Shown here: positions 1 to 7,252 of the stretch, piece after piece
How positions within the stretch are numbered: the first letter of the stretch is position 1
Layout: each line of letters opens with the position of its first letter
NCBI GenBank assembly: GCA_963575745.1
Contig: CAUYUJ010003907.1
Span: forward strand, 7,501-35,000
Direction: 5' to 3'
DNA length: 27,500 bases
Origin: Prorocentrum cordatum
Taxonomy: Eukaryota; Sar; Dinophyceae; Prorocentrales; Prorocentraceae
Position numbers and translations under genes: made by a program
The notes under the pieces: generated by a model
Told to the model about the DNA's origin: nothing
The model's input: the letters and a program-made list of their open reading frames with translations, nothing else
Database searches by the model: none

Positions 1-166
1 AGCGATGCATCGTCGACGTCGGCGATGTCTCGGCGACGTCGGCGATGTCTCGGCGACGTCGGCGTGGGGAACACACGGTCTCCACTTCGAGCGGCATCGG
101 CGATGCATCGGCGATGCGGTGCGAGCCACCGACCCCGTCCACTCGGACCCCATCTGGGAGGCCTAG
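1..166 (+). mobile_element. CATCGG-family TIR element, right half, cut by window edge
   Basis: The sequence shows alternating ATCGGCGATG and ACGTCGGCGATG steps, then CTCCACTTCGAG, then a terminal arm reading toward GGACCCCATCTGGGAGGCCT. The same order of parts occurs at 2981-3176 and 19012-19436, so this is the right half of that family. The left half lies outside the window. No coding content is seen. Confidence 0.75.
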
Positions 167-175
167 ATTCGGCTA

Positions 176-348
176 CACGTAAGAGTGACCCTGGGTAAGA
201 GTGACCTTTGGTGCGCGACTTTTTGGGGGCCGCGGGGGGGGGGCCAAACACAAGCGCGCACGACGCCACTGCCGCCTCGCGTTCGGCGATCGGGGACCCC
301 AATGGGCCCGCACCAAAGGTCACTCCGGCGAAGGGTCACTCCTACGTG
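176..348. mobile_element. 173-bp TIR element flanked by TA (CACGTA family)
   Basis: The left end reads CACGTAAGAGTGACCC and the right end is its near-perfect reverse complement (CACGTAGGAGTGACCC). A second inverted block around GTGACCTTTGGTGCG lies just inside. Both ends are bordered by TA (174-175 and 349-350), the target duplication expected of Tc1/mariner-type elements. There is no open frame of transposase size, so it is non-autonomous. The superfamily assignment is inference from the TA flanks. Confidence 0.7.
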
Positions 349-356
349 TAGCCGGC

Positions 357-482
357 CCTGCGGGGGGGCCTGGGACGTAATGGAATGAGAAGAGGCGCCA
401 CAAAATCTGGGGAGATATCATGGCCCCCGCCATGATATCCACCCCCCCCCCTGGTCATCCCCCCATCTTTTCCGCCCCCGAT
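357..482 (+). repeat. Dispersed repeat with GATATC palindrome, copy 1
   Basis: It shares GGGACGTAATGGAAT, AAGAGGCGCC and TTTTCCGCCCCCGAT with 21281-21403. At 414-439 lies a perfect palindrome with 11-bp arms (GATATCATGGC / GCCATGATATC) around CCCC. The two copies are about 85-90% alike by eye. No coding content is seen. Confidence 0.7.
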
Positions 483-571
483 GTGTGTTTGCGCGCAAGA
501 CGCCACTGCCGCCTCGCGTTCGGCGATCGGGGACCCGAATGGGCCCGCACCAAAGGTCACCCCGGCGAAGG
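483..571 (+). repeat. Partial second copy of the CACGTA-family interior
   Basis: It matches about 245-331 almost base for base (GACGCCACTGCCGCCTCGCG, GGGCCCGCACCAAAGGTCAC). The outer right arm is missing: similarity stops exactly where the GGA tract begins, so the tract has replaced or expanded from the end of this copy. Confidence 0.7.
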
Positions 572-833
572 AGGAGGAGGAGGAGGAGGAGGGAGGAGGA
601 GGAGGAGGGAGGAGGAGGAGGGAGGAGGAAAGGGGGAGGAGGAGAGGAGGGGGAGGAGGAGGAGGAGGAGGAGGAGGGGGAGGAGGAGGGGGAGGAGGAG
701 GAGGAGGAGGAGGAGAGAGGAGGAGGAGGAGGAGGGGGAGGAGGAGGAGGAGGAGGGAGTGAGGAGGAGGAGAGGTAGGAGAGGCAGGAGGGAGGAGGAG
801 GAGAGGAGGAGGAGGATGAGGAGGAGGAGGACG
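570..833 (+). repeat. (GGA)n purine tract
   Basis: About 260 bases of almost pure G and A on the plus strand, mostly GGA/GAGG units with short G runs. It gives long open frames on both strands that are only Gly/Glu/Arg or Ser/Pro/Leu repeats. Such tracts can form triplex or G-quadruplex structure. A mirror pyrimidine tract lies at 1008-1152. Confidence 0.9.
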
Positions 834-991
834 AGAGCCGGGGCGGGCCGCCGGGGGGGGGGGCTCCCGGGCAGCGCGGCGGGCACGCCGAGCGCGGCCG
901 CGAGCAGCTGCTCCTCGTCCGTCGGGGGCGGCCGCTCCTGGCGGCCCGCGCCCGCGCCAGGGCGCGGCGGCAGACGCAGCCGGGGCCCCAT
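834..991 (-). CDS. Coding-like GC-rich fragment, unknown product
   Basis: On the minus strand an ATG at 991-989 opens a frame with very G/C-rich third positions. The peptide includes GRQERPPPTDEEQLLAAAL and GVPAALPG, which looks less repetitive than its surroundings. After about 50 residues it enters the GGA tract and becomes poly-Leu/Pro, so the real part ends near 834. No splice site or family is clear. It could equally be random GC-rich DNA, since the plus-strand frame is also open. Confidence 0.2.
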
Positions 992-1007
992 CGAGCGACG
1001 AACGAAC

Positions 1008-1152
1008 AACCTCCTCCTCCCTCCTCCTCCTTCCTCACTCCATCTCTCCTCCTCCCTCCTCCTCCTCCTCCTCCTCCCTCCTCCTCCTCCTCCTCCTCCT
1101 CCTCATCATCATCCATCATTCTCCTCCTCCTCCTCCTCCTCCGCCTCCTCCT
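1008..1152 (+). repeat. (TCC)n pyrimidine tract
   Basis: About 145 bases of CTCCTC-type pyrimidine repeat on the plus strand, with CATCATCATC near 1103. With the GGA tract at 570-833 it forms a large inverted arrangement around the GC-rich core at 834-1003. Confidence 0.9.
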
Positions 1153-1189
1153 CTGTTCATTTTGAACCAGGCACGGCAAGAACGGGTGC

Positions 1190-1384
1190 AATGACGAGCG
1201 AACAACACACACACCTATACCCATAGGGGGGTTCGTATAGAGGAGGACTGGCTATGGGTATGGGTGCGGGTTGTCGGACCCTGGGGAACGCTCCCGTTCG
1301 AGCGGGGCCCCCCATCCGACAACACGCACCCATGGCCCTCTCCGACCCCCTTATGGGTATGTGTGTGTTGTTGGTTCGTCATCG
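1190..1384. mobile_element. ~195-bp fold-back element (ACCCATA arms)
   Basis: The left arm (ATGACGAGCGAACAACACAC, then CTATACCCATAGGGGG) is mirrored on the right by CCCCCTTATGGGTAT and GTGTGTTGTTGGTTCGTCAT. A second inner inverted pair is built on GGGTGCGGGTTGTCGGA and TCCGACAACACGCACCC. The nested arms would fold almost end to end. Only one copy is in the window and no clear target duplication is seen. Confidence 0.65.
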
Positions 1385-1414
1385 AGCGCGTGTCTGCACT
1401 TTCGGCGATAATAG

Positions 1415-1755
1415 AAACCTCTTAGATGGGGTCGGAGTACAGTCGGGGCGTTGAACTGAGGAACCCTAGATAAGGAACGAGGCCCCTTTTTCCCATAAGT
1501 TCAGCCTCGATTTCGTATGGAAAGACCAGGAAAACCCGAGGCCAACTTTGAAACAATCAAGGAACACGGAGCCCCTCCCCAACGAAAAGGGTTCCTTCTT
1601 CAGGGCCCCGACTGTAGATGGGGTCGGAGGATCGCGCCGCATCGCCGATACATCGGCGGTGCATCGGTGATGCATCGGCGATGCATCGGCGATGCACCAG
1701 CGATGCATCGTCGACGCCGGCGGTGCATCGGCGACGCAGGCGTGAAGCAAATCGG
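1415..1755 (+). mobile_element. CATCGG-family TIR element, left half, split by a nested insertion
   Basis: The left arm reads ...TTAGATGGGGTCGGAG up to the TA at 1438-1439 and resumes at the TA at 1615-1616 with GATGGGGTCGGAGGATCGCG. Removing the insert gives the arm seen intact at 2981-3020. The body is GCATCGGCGAT-type repeats to about 1735, then GAAGCAAATCGG. The right half present in the other copies is absent, so this copy is truncated near 1755. Confidence 0.75.
1440..1614. mobile_element. 175-bp TA-flanked element (CAGTCGGGG family), copy A
   Basis: Ends are CAGTCGGGGCGTTGAACT and the inverse of CTTCAGGGCCCCGACTG, flanked by TA at 1438-1439 and 1615-1616. It aligns over its length with 4769-4947 (inverted) and 5417-5591, sharing AAGGAACGAGGCCCC and GGAACACGGAGCCC. 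The CAGT start plus TA duplication is typical of Tc1/mariner-type termini. It has no coding capacity. It is nested in the left arm of a CATCGG element. Confidence 0.85.
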
Positions 1756-1796
1756 CAATGTAGGGTGGGGGGGGAGGGTCCGGGTGGGGGAAAAAA

Positions 1797-1876
1797 TGTA
1801 ACGCCTCCCCCCCGCCGTGTGCCCGATACGCACGGCGGCAGTGCCCGGAGCGCACCGGGGGGGGAGGGGCGTTAGG
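1797..1876. repeat. 80-bp inverted repeat (TAACGCC / GGCGTTA)
   Basis: TAACGCCTCCCCCCC at the left faces GGGGGGGAGGGGCGTTA at the right. An inner pair GCCGTGTGC / GCACGGCGG surrounds CCGATAC. It could be a very short transposon remnant or a simple hairpin. Only one copy is present. Confidence 0.55.
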
Positions 1877-1897
1877 TTAAAGGGGGGGTCGAGGGCT

Positions 1898-2068
1898 ATG
1901 ATGCCCATTCTGCCACAAGCAATGAAGAAACACGCTCCTCGAGTCATGACCAAACATCACGAGAGCGACAAGGGCGTCAAGGGCGAGCAGCCCGACAACG
2001 CCCCGACGCCTCCTCCTCTCCTCCTCCCCTCCTGCCTCCCCCTCTCTCTCCCCTCCCTCCCTCCCTTC
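1898..2068 (+). CDS. Coding-like fragment, unknown product
   Basis: From tandem ATGs at 1898 and 1901 a frame encodes MMPILPQAMKKHAPRV and then HHESDKGVKGEQPDNAPT, a mixed hydrophilic composition unlike nearby repeat translations. It then runs into a CTCC tract and is bordered by a transposon at about 2069. No splice site or domain is recognised. The short length keeps confidence low. Confidence 0.2.
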
Positions 2069-2259
2069 TGTCGGGCGTGTCCCCCTACAGGGGGATTTTC
2101 GACGAAAAATAAAAAAATACCATAGAAATGCCCCCAAAGGGTAAAAAAAACACTCAAAAATAATCCCCAGACTATTTCTGGACGAGTTTTGGAATGTGTT
2201 TGGGGTATTTTTTTATTTTTTGTCGAAAATCCCCCTGTAGGGGGACAGGCCCGACTTAA
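2069..2259. mobile_element. GTCGGGC-family TIR element, copy 1
   Basis: About 50-bp arms: GTCGGGCGTGTCCCCCTACA followed by GGGGGATTTTCGACGAAAAA and AATAC, inversely repeated at 2207-2255. The arms contain a small palindrome, CCCCCTACAGGGGG. The middle is AT-rich. Three more copies lie at 13003-13157, 24329-24538 and 24637-24833. The right end finishes in TTAA. The flanks (TCCCTTCT / TCCCTCCC) may be a decayed 8-bp duplication. Confidence 0.85.
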
Positions 2260-2399
2260 TCCCTCCCTCGAGCCCCTCCCTCGGGAACAGCCCGGCGCAC
2301 TGGCATCCCACCTGTGTCATGGGGGCGCACTCCGCGCCGCCCTCGCCATGCCAGCGCCGCCCGCACGCACCCTTCGCCGGCCGCGCGTCGTGAACAAAG
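2260..2399 (+). CDS. Coding-like fragment with splice-donor-like end
   Basis: One frame reads PREQPGALASHLCHGGALRA and continues ALAMPAPPARTLRRPRVVNK, mostly with G or C in third positions. It stops being coding-like at GTGAGCG (2400), a good donor match. It begins at the end of the neighbouring transposon, so its 5' border is unclear. An alternative frame is open for part of the length. Product unknown. Confidence 0.25.
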
Positions 2400-2440
2400 T
2401 GAGCGTTTTTTTGTTATTCGGCGTTTCGACGCACTGGGCC
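2400..2440 (+). repeat. Dispersed repeat start (ATTCGGCGTTTCGAC)
   Basis: TTTTTTTGTTATTCGGCGTTTCGACG resembles 4612-4640 (TTGTTTTTTACTCGGCGTTTCGACA). At 4640 the repeat passes straight into the GGGGGTCTGGCTCCAGACC unit. Here the two parts are separated by 2441-2660, suggesting that stretch is an insertion. Confidence 0.5.
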
Positions 2441-2660
2441 AAATTTCGACATTTGCAGAACTGGGTTTAGTGGAACCTGGTTTAACGATCTGTACTTGGG
2501 GCGCCCCCCCCCGTCCCATTTCCACTAACCGGAACTGCCGTCACCCAAAAAAACACCAGCTATGGCAAACCTGGTTTAGTGATTCTGGCCAATTCGAAGG
2601 CTCCAGGGCCCTACCACTAACCGGGTCCCCTTACCTGGGGTCCTGGCCATACCCGACAAA
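2441..2660 (+). repeat. Dispersed repeat (CTAACCGGAACTGCCGTCA), copy 1
   Basis: It shares CTAACCGGAACTGCCGTCA, ACCTGGTTTAGTG-type and CTGGGGTCCTGGC blocks in the same order with 25612-25832. Similarity is about 70% by eye. GTTTAGTGG and CCACTAACC occur as inverted motifs inside. No coding frame is credible. Confidence 0.6.
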
Positions 2661-2785
2661 GGAGGGGGAGGGGGGGGGGTCTGGCTCCAGACCTCTGCTT
2701 AATGCTACTGTTTGTGACACTGCGTCCTGTGGGGGAGGGGCTCCACCTGCTTCAAACAGGCACCAAGACACAGCCAAGATCTATT
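2661..2785 (+). repeat. Dispersed repeat (TCTGGCTCCAGACC), copy 1
   Basis: It begins in a G-run, then TCTGGCTCCAGACC, a TCCTGTGGGGGAGGGGCTCC block, CTGCTTCAAACAG and AGCCAAGATCTATTCC. The same order occurs at 4650-4766. There the TA of AGATCTA is occupied by a CAGTCGGGG-family element, so this copy shows the empty site. Confidence 0.7.
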
Positions 2786-2980
2786 CCATGGACTTGTTCG
2801 TTTTCTGTGTATGTTTGGCCTCTGGGGGCCCTTACCAGGCCTCCAGACCCTCAAAAAACGGCTCGGGGTAGAATCCAGTGCCGGGGAATGGGTCGAGACC
2901 TCTGGGGGTCGACGTCATGAACAAAATCACAACGTCGGGGGTCTGGGGACGAAGCCATGATCGTGCTCGAGATCTACGAG

Positions 2981-3176
2981 AGGCTTTCCAGATGGGGTCC
3001 GAATATGATGGGGTCGGAGGATGGCGCCGCATCGCCGATACATCGGCGACGTCGGCGATGCACCGCCACCGTCGGCGTTGCGAAAATCGGGCTCCACTTC
3101 GAGCCGCATCGCCGATGCATCGGCGATGCAGCGCGATCCTCTGACCCCATCTACTCGGACTCCATCAGGCAGGCCT
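2981..3176 (+). mobile_element. CATCGG-family TIR element, complete 196-bp copy
   Basis: Arms of about 60 bp: AGGCTTTCCAGATGGGGTCC with ATGATGGGGTCGGAGG inside, and on the right GACCCCATCTACTCGGACTC leading to GGCAGGCCT. The body has the GCATCGCCGATGCATCGGCG pattern and CGGGCTCCACTTCGAGCC in the centre. This is the uninterrupted reference for the copies at 1415-1755 and 19012-19436. No clear target duplication is seen. Confidence 0.85.
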
Positions 3177-3229
3177 AGACCCATGTGCCTGAGCCAGTCC
3201 AAGCTCGAAGAGACAAAAGAAACTGGATC

Positions 3230-3512
3230 CACCGATTACATATCAGATCGGCATCGGATCGGGACTTCGGACCGAATCGGAACGCGCGTCGGATCGAGCC
3301 TCATCGGCTCGGGGTCCAAATCGAATCGGTTCGGGACAACTAAGATGAAGCCAGGACCAGGACAAGATCGGACCGGGACAACTCGGGGATCTCTGAGATC
3401 CTGTGGTTCTAGAAGATGTAGCTGGCGCCGCGGCCGTCCGAGAGCGCGCTCCAGAACGCTCTGACAGCGCTCCAGAACTCATTTAAAACATTCCTCCCCA
3501 TCCTACAGCCCC
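3230..3512 (+). repeat. Dispersed repeat (ATCGG-rich, then GCTCCAGAACGCTCT), copy 1
   Basis: 3236-3340 is a degenerate ATCGG/TCGGA array. 3355-3512 then aligns with 16755-16925 through GGGACAACTCGG, TCTCTGAGA, GCGCTCCAGAACGCTCTGA and CCCCATCCTA. The GCTCCAGAACGCTCT motif occurs as palindromic pairs in both copies. Confidence 0.65.
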
Positions 3513-3548
3513 GCCCGATCTCCCGGGGAGGGTTGGCGGTGGACCGAC

Positions 3549-3681
3549 ATGCCGTTGCAAGCCTCAGACGCAAACAAGTTCTCCGACCTGGATACGAGGA
3601 GCGGGGGGATAGCGACGGAGTAGATAGCCAGGGGGCTCCTCCTGGCCTCGGAGGCGCCGTCGTATCGAAGTGCACGTCTAC
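3549..3681 (+). pseudogene. Broken coding-like frame with one in-frame TAG
   Basis: ATG at 3549 opens a frame reading MPLQASDANKFSDLDTRSGG and IATE, then TAG at 3621, then IARGLLLASEAPSYRSARL without further stops. A TIR element follows at 3682, and the same frame happens to stay open through that element to about 4005. The composition is protein-like but no family is recognised. One point change (for example CAG to TAG) could explain the stop. Chance openness in GC-rich DNA is the alternative. Confidence 0.3.
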
Positions 3682-3861
3682 CGGAAGCTGGGCGAGGGCT
3701 TGCAAATCCGTGGCTGTTAAAAGAGTCTTCCCAGATAACAGCAAATCCAGAAAAAACCCTCAGAGCACTAAATAGTAATCGGGCTGCTTCCCAGAAGAAC
3801 ATGCATTTCCCGGAACTCCGTTTGAGCAGCCACGGGTTTGCCAGCCTTCGCCTGGCTTCTG
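3682..3861. mobile_element. TIR element (CGGAAGCYGGGCGAGGGC family), copy 1
   Basis: The left arm reads CGGAAGCTGGGCGAGGGCTT, then GCAAATCCGTGGCTG. The right arm is its inverse (CAGCCACGGGTTTGC, CTTCGCCTGGCTTCTG). A second copy with the same arms lies at 20534-20718. GTCTA occurs on both sides and may be a 5-bp duplication, but copy 2 does not confirm it. Confidence 0.75.
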
Positions 3862-4059
3862 AGTCTAGGCGGAGCCGAGACAGGCTGCGCATGCAGCAGA
3901 TTTCGAACCACCTCCTTTCCCCATCCCCTCCCTCTCGTCCGACCCGATCTCCCTGGGAGGGTCGGCCGTGGACCAGAGTGCCGTGGGCCTTTCGGGCGCG
4001 GCCGTAGGGGGCCGCGAACGGCCAAGTCCAAGCGCCCCCACGTCATCGTCCACGTCCTC

Positions 4060-4311
4060 GCCCTCCTCCTCCTCCTCCTCCTCCTCGCCTTCCTCCTCCT
4101 CCTCCTCCTCCTCCTATTCCTTCTCATCGCATTATCCCCATCCTCCTCCCTCCCCGCCCCCTGCTGCTCTTACCCCCGACGCCTTCTTGTCGTCGTCTTT
4201 CCTCTCCTCCTTCTCCTGCTGCTGCTCCTTCTCCTCCTCCTCCTCCTCCTCCTCAGCCTTCTCCTTCTCCTCCTCCTCCTCCTCCTCCTCCTCCTCCTCC
4301 CCACCGTGGTC
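4060..4311 (+). repeat. (CTC)n pyrimidine tract
   Basis: CTCCTC repeats broken by short unique segments at 4116-4215. All three plus frames are open as poly-Leu, poly-Ser/Pro or poly-Pro, so the long frame across 3838-4827 is mainly low complexity. A short stretch upstream (3968-4040, DQSAVGLSGAAVGG) and one downstream (4493-4590, EAPESSKSTDHVGACEGSSG) look slightly protein-like but are unsupported. Confidence 0.85.
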
Positions 4312-4426
4312 TTCGTACGCATTCTCGTTCTCAACCTTGCTCTCTTCCTCCCCCCTTCTATTCCCTCCTTCCTCCCCCGTCCGTCTCGTCCTCGCCATCT
4401 CCTACACCTGATTTCTATGTTTGCTG

Positions 4427-4462
4427 TTGCTGCTACTGCTGCTGCTGCTGCTGCTCCTCCTC
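4427..4462 (+). repeat. Short (CTG)n microsatellite
   Basis: GCTGTTGCTGCTACTGCTGC followed by more CTG units and a TCC/C run. It has about a dozen imperfect units. Confidence 0.8.
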
Positions 4463-4609
4463 CCCCCCCGCCTCCTCTCTGGAGCCTCCGGGAGGCCCCC
4501 GAAAGCTCTAAATCTACCGACCATGTCGGCGCGTGTGAGGGAAGTTCTGGGCCCGACGCCCCCTCTACAAAGATGATCTTTCATCCGATCTCCTCTTCCA
4601 TTCCATTCC

Positions 4610-4766
4610 TGCGTTGTTTTTTACTCGGCGTTTCGACATTGAGCGGAAGGGGGGAGAGGGGGGGGTCTGGCTCCAGACCGCTGCGTAGTGCGGCTGCTTG
4701 CAGCAGCGGGTCCTGCGATGGAGAGACTCCGCCTGCTCGAAACAGCCACCCAAAACAGCCAAGATC
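4610..4766 (+). repeat. Dispersed repeat (TCTGGCTCCAGACC), copy 2
   Basis: ACTCGGCGTTTCGACATTG leads directly into a G-run and GTCTGGCTCCAGACC, then TCCTGCGATGGAGAGACTCC, CTGCTCGAAACAG and AGCCAAGATCTA. It parallels 2400-2440 plus 2661-2785. After the nested element the host repeat resumes at 4948 with TACTCCAGG, matching TATTCCATGG in copy 1. Confidence 0.65.
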
Positions 4767-4768
4767 TA

Positions 4769-4947
4769 CCGTCGGGGCCTTGAAGAAGGAACGCTTTCCG
4801 TTTTGGAAGGGGCTCCGTGTTCCTTAAGTGTTTCACAGCTTGCCTCAGGGTTTTCTCATGTTTTCGATGGGACATAAGAAGTTTAACTTATGGAACAAAA
4901 GGGGCCTCGTTCCTTATTTAGGGTTCCTTAGGTCGACGCCCCGACTG
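4769..4947 (-). mobile_element. CAGTCGGGG-family element, copy B (inverted)
   Basis: It starts CCGTCGGGGCCTTGAAGAAG and ends ...GACGCCCCGACTG, with TA at 4767-4768 and 4948-4949. Its interior matches the reverse complement of copies A and C (GGCTCCGTGTTCC, GGCCTCGTTCCTTATT). It is nested in a TCTGGCTCCAGACC repeat whose uninterrupted form is at about 2776-2790. Confidence 0.85.
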
Positions 4948-4980
4948 TACTCCAGGAGGGGAGGGGTCCCTGTCTTTCAG

Positions 4981-5228
4981 CGTCTTGGGCCAACAAGGGG
5001 GCTGCTGTGCACGATGAGGCTCGAGCTGAGGGGGCCGAGGAGGAGGAGGGGGAGGAGGAGGAGGAGGAGGGAGGAGGGAGGAAGAGGAGGAGGGAGGAGG
5101 AGGGGGGGGGGGGTGCGATGGCCCACGCCGAGGGGCAAAACACCGAACAAGAGCACGGCGACAGCCCCGGAGCAGCTCCCGAGACCCTCTGTGGCGCGCC
5201 AGAGCCGTACACCCTGCGAAATGCTTAA
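4981..5228 (+). CDS. Probable terminal exon of an acidic protein, altered by a transposon in its stop codon
   Basis: A strong acceptor (CCCTGTCTTTCAG, ending 4980) precedes a frame reading SWANKGAAVHDEARAEGAEE, then an acidic/Gly/Arg stretch encoded by a GGA tract, then MAHAEGQNTEQEHGDSPGAA and PETLCGAPEP. A TIR element begins at 5210, inside the next codon. With the element present the frame reads YTLRNA and stops at 5226-5228. Without it, the junction gives CCG then TAA, so the original protein would have ended at GAPEP. Function unknown. The splice border, frame and stop reconstruction agree, but no homology could be tested. Confidence 0.4.
5035..5110 (+). repeat. (GGA)n tract inside a coding-like frame
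   Basis: GGAGGAGG units with G runs, translating in the candidate exon frame as Glu/Gly/Arg. Length variation here would change the acidic stretch of the putative protein. Confidence 0.8.
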
Positions 5229-5361
5229 GAAATCATGGGTTAAGAAATTCATGGTCTCAGAACTTGAATTAATATTCAAATCTTAGGATTTACATTGAAA
5301 CATTAAGAAGAATCGAGACTTTGGTCGAAAAGTTAAGTTTTCTTAAGCATCGCCTAAGGTG
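5210..5361. mobile_element. TA-flanked element (CACCCTGCGAAATGC family), copy 1
   Basis: The left end CACCCTGCGAAATGCTTAAG is inverted at the right as CTTAAGCATCGCCTAAGGTG. TA lies at 5208-5209 and 5362-5363. The interior is AT-rich and matches 18165-18328 (TCTCAGAACTTGAAT, GATTTACATTGAAAC). 152 bp, non-coding, so non-autonomous. Tc1/mariner-type is inferred from the TA flanks. Confidence 0.85.
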
Positions 5362-5416
5362 TAAACCTTCTCGACTGAAACGTGCTCGAGCTGGGTCGCA
5401 GTCGCAGTCGTGATTA

Positions 5417-5591
5417 CCGTCGGGGCCTTGACCTAAGGAACCCTGAATAAGGAACGAGGCCCCTTTTTCCATAAGTTAAGCTTCGGATTCCGATCGAAGA
5501 CATATGGAACACCCAAGGCAAGCTGCGAAACACTTAAGGAACACGGAGCCCATCCCCAACCAAAAGGGGTCCTTCTTCAGGGCCCCGACTG
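5417..5591 (+). mobile_element. CAGTCGGGG-family element, copy C
   Basis: CCGTCGGGGCCTTGACCTAA at the left and CTTCAGGGCCCCGACTG at the right, with TA at 5415-5416 and 5592-5593. 175 bp, the same length as copy A. It lies only 55 bp after the end of another TA element. Confidence 0.85.
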
Positions 5592-5689
5592 TAGATCGAG
5601 GAGAAGTTTCTCCCTCTGATCCCTGCCCCACTGCGGGGGGTGTCCTGGGTCAGAATGCGCTTCCCCCCCTTTCCCTGTTGGGGGGCGCC

Positions 5690-6540
5690 CTCGGCTGTTC
5701 AGTCCCATACGGAGCCCAAGGCAGCCCAGAGTCGCCGAAAGATCGCTCGAGGCCGCTCAAGATGGCCCCCAGACGGCCCAAGACGCCTCCAATACGCCCC
5801 GAAAGGACTTGAAACTCTCTCCCACGAGGATCCCAAGAGACAACATGTAATGAATTTCCATAGGTTTTGGAAGAACGTTCGCGCTTCTCCCGTTTCAATA
5901 CGGCCCACGAGGCCCCCAATATTAACCCAAAACGGCCCACGAGGCCCTCCAAGAGGGAGCCGAGAGAAAACCAAGCACGGCCCAAGCGGCCTCCAAGACG
6001 GCCCGAGATGGCCACACCAAAATCCCCAGGAACGCCCACGACGCGAACGCGTACCGACATGTCGACTTCACCGCCCCATGGCGTCCCCGGGACGCCCCAA
6101 GAAACTTCCAAGAGTCTGCTCCCGCGAAGCTCCAAGAGGCACCAAAGAAGCCACCATGAACCCCCCAGACCCCCCACGAGCCCCCCCAAAAGAGAGTTTC
6201 GGCGGCCCCCAACACTACCTCCAGAGGCCACTTAGAGCGTGCCGAACAACAAGAGACTGTCGAGAGGCTCCCACGAAGCCCTAAGAGGCCCCCAAGAAGC
6301 CCCAAGACGCCCCCAGGATGATCCCCAGAAGCCCCCTAAAAGGGCTTTGAAACTACCTCCTGAGGCCCCCAAGAGCCTCTCGGATAACAAGAGAGGCTCC
6401 CGCGAAGCTCCAGGAGGCCCCCCAGAAGAGCCCCCAGGAAACTCCGAGACGCCCCCAAGAGGCCCCAAGCGGCCTCCAAAATACGTCGAGCGGCCTACGA
6501 ACGCCAGCCGAATAAACACCCAAAGGCATCCATGAGAAGT
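5690..6540 (+). repeat. Degenerate CCCAAGANGCCCC satellite, block 1
   Basis: About 850 bp of loosely repeated units of roughly 20 bp around CCCAAGACGCCCCCA and GGCCCCCAAGA. Both strands are open over long spans, giving Pro/Arg/Lys-rich peptides on plus and Gly/Trp/Ser/Leu-rich peptides on minus. These are repeat translations rather than genes. The block contains less repetitive islands near 5830-5900. Related blocks follow at 6700-6900, 9085-9300 and 11090-11430. Confidence 0.75.
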
Positions 6541-6699
6541 AACATCTATTCAGACTCTGACACTAGCCAGGCACGGTGCCTTAGGCGGCCCACATACAGA
6601 ATGGCCCGAAAGCCGTCAGAGGCACAAAACCCCAAGCTACCTCCTGCTGTTGCATCGAGAACACCGCTAGTCAGAAATCTTCGCCATGCCATTTAATGA
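6541..6699. other. No gene seen; spacer between satellite blocks
   Basis: Moderate-GC DNA without a convincing frame, TIR or repeat partner elsewhere in the window. It contains scattered satellite-like words (GGCGGCCCACATA) only. Confidence 0.5.
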
Positions 6700-7030
6700 T
6701 GCTGGCATCCTTTCCCTTTCTGGCTCCCGACGGCCTCACAAAGCCCAACGAGCCTCCAAAAAATAGCCTCGTCAGCCCAGGAAGCCACGAGAGTACACCG
6801 ATGCAGCCCCGAGACGACTTATAGTGGCCTCCGTAACGGCTAACGTGGCAGAAGATACACTCCGAGATAGCCAAGTGGCTTCCAATAGGGGAACGAAGAG
6901 TGACATAAACATAAAAACTCGGAGACCCTTGGAAGCCGAAGTTGGGATGTTTGGGGCGGCGGACGACGAAAACCTCAAGGACGCCAGAGCAAGGAAGAGC
7001 AAGGACGCGAGGGTACCCTGAGCAAAGTCG
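6700..7030 (+). repeat. Degenerate CCCAAGANGCCCC satellite, block 2, diverged
   Basis: Words such as CCTCACAAAGCCCAACGAGC and GATAGCCAAGTGGC resemble the block at 5690-6540 but are more AT-rich and more diverged. Near 6908 lies ACATAAAAACTCGGA, shared with 16590-16605. No gene is credible. Confidence 0.45.
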
Positions 7031-7252
7031 CGCGTCCTTATTATGGCTTTTGACTGTAGATGGCGTTGCCTTTTGCAGCCAAGAGAGTCCACGATGCTGT
7101 CAGAGCCAGTCGAGGATGGTCCGAGAGCATCGAAGACGGCCGCACGAGTGCGCTGAGAGGGTTCGACGTAGCCTCGTGATCCAGCCGTGGGCACTCGGAG
7201 TCATACGGAAACCACTAAGGCCCGCAATGATCGCCTCCTCCTCCTCCTCCTT

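Noticed and set aside
1-170. Regular spacer-repeat look of the CATCGG array, suggesting a CRISPR array
   Set aside because: There are no unique equal-length spacers. The repeats are the body of a TIR element found four times, in a eukaryotic context.
418-1226. 268-codon frames on both strands
   Set aside because: They are poly-Glu/Gly/Arg and poly-Ser/Pro from GGA and TCC tracts; only a short GC-rich middle part is possibly coding.
2069-2399. Splicing of the first GTCGGGC element to join 1898-2068 with 2260-2399
   Set aside because: Using GTGTCC and GGACAG borders the downstream frame that looks most coding is out of phase, so the join is not supported.
5690-6540. Pro/Arg-rich plus frames and Gly/Trp-rich minus frames as a structural protein
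   Set aside because: Both strands are open over the same satellite, and the pattern recurs at three other places with frame changes.
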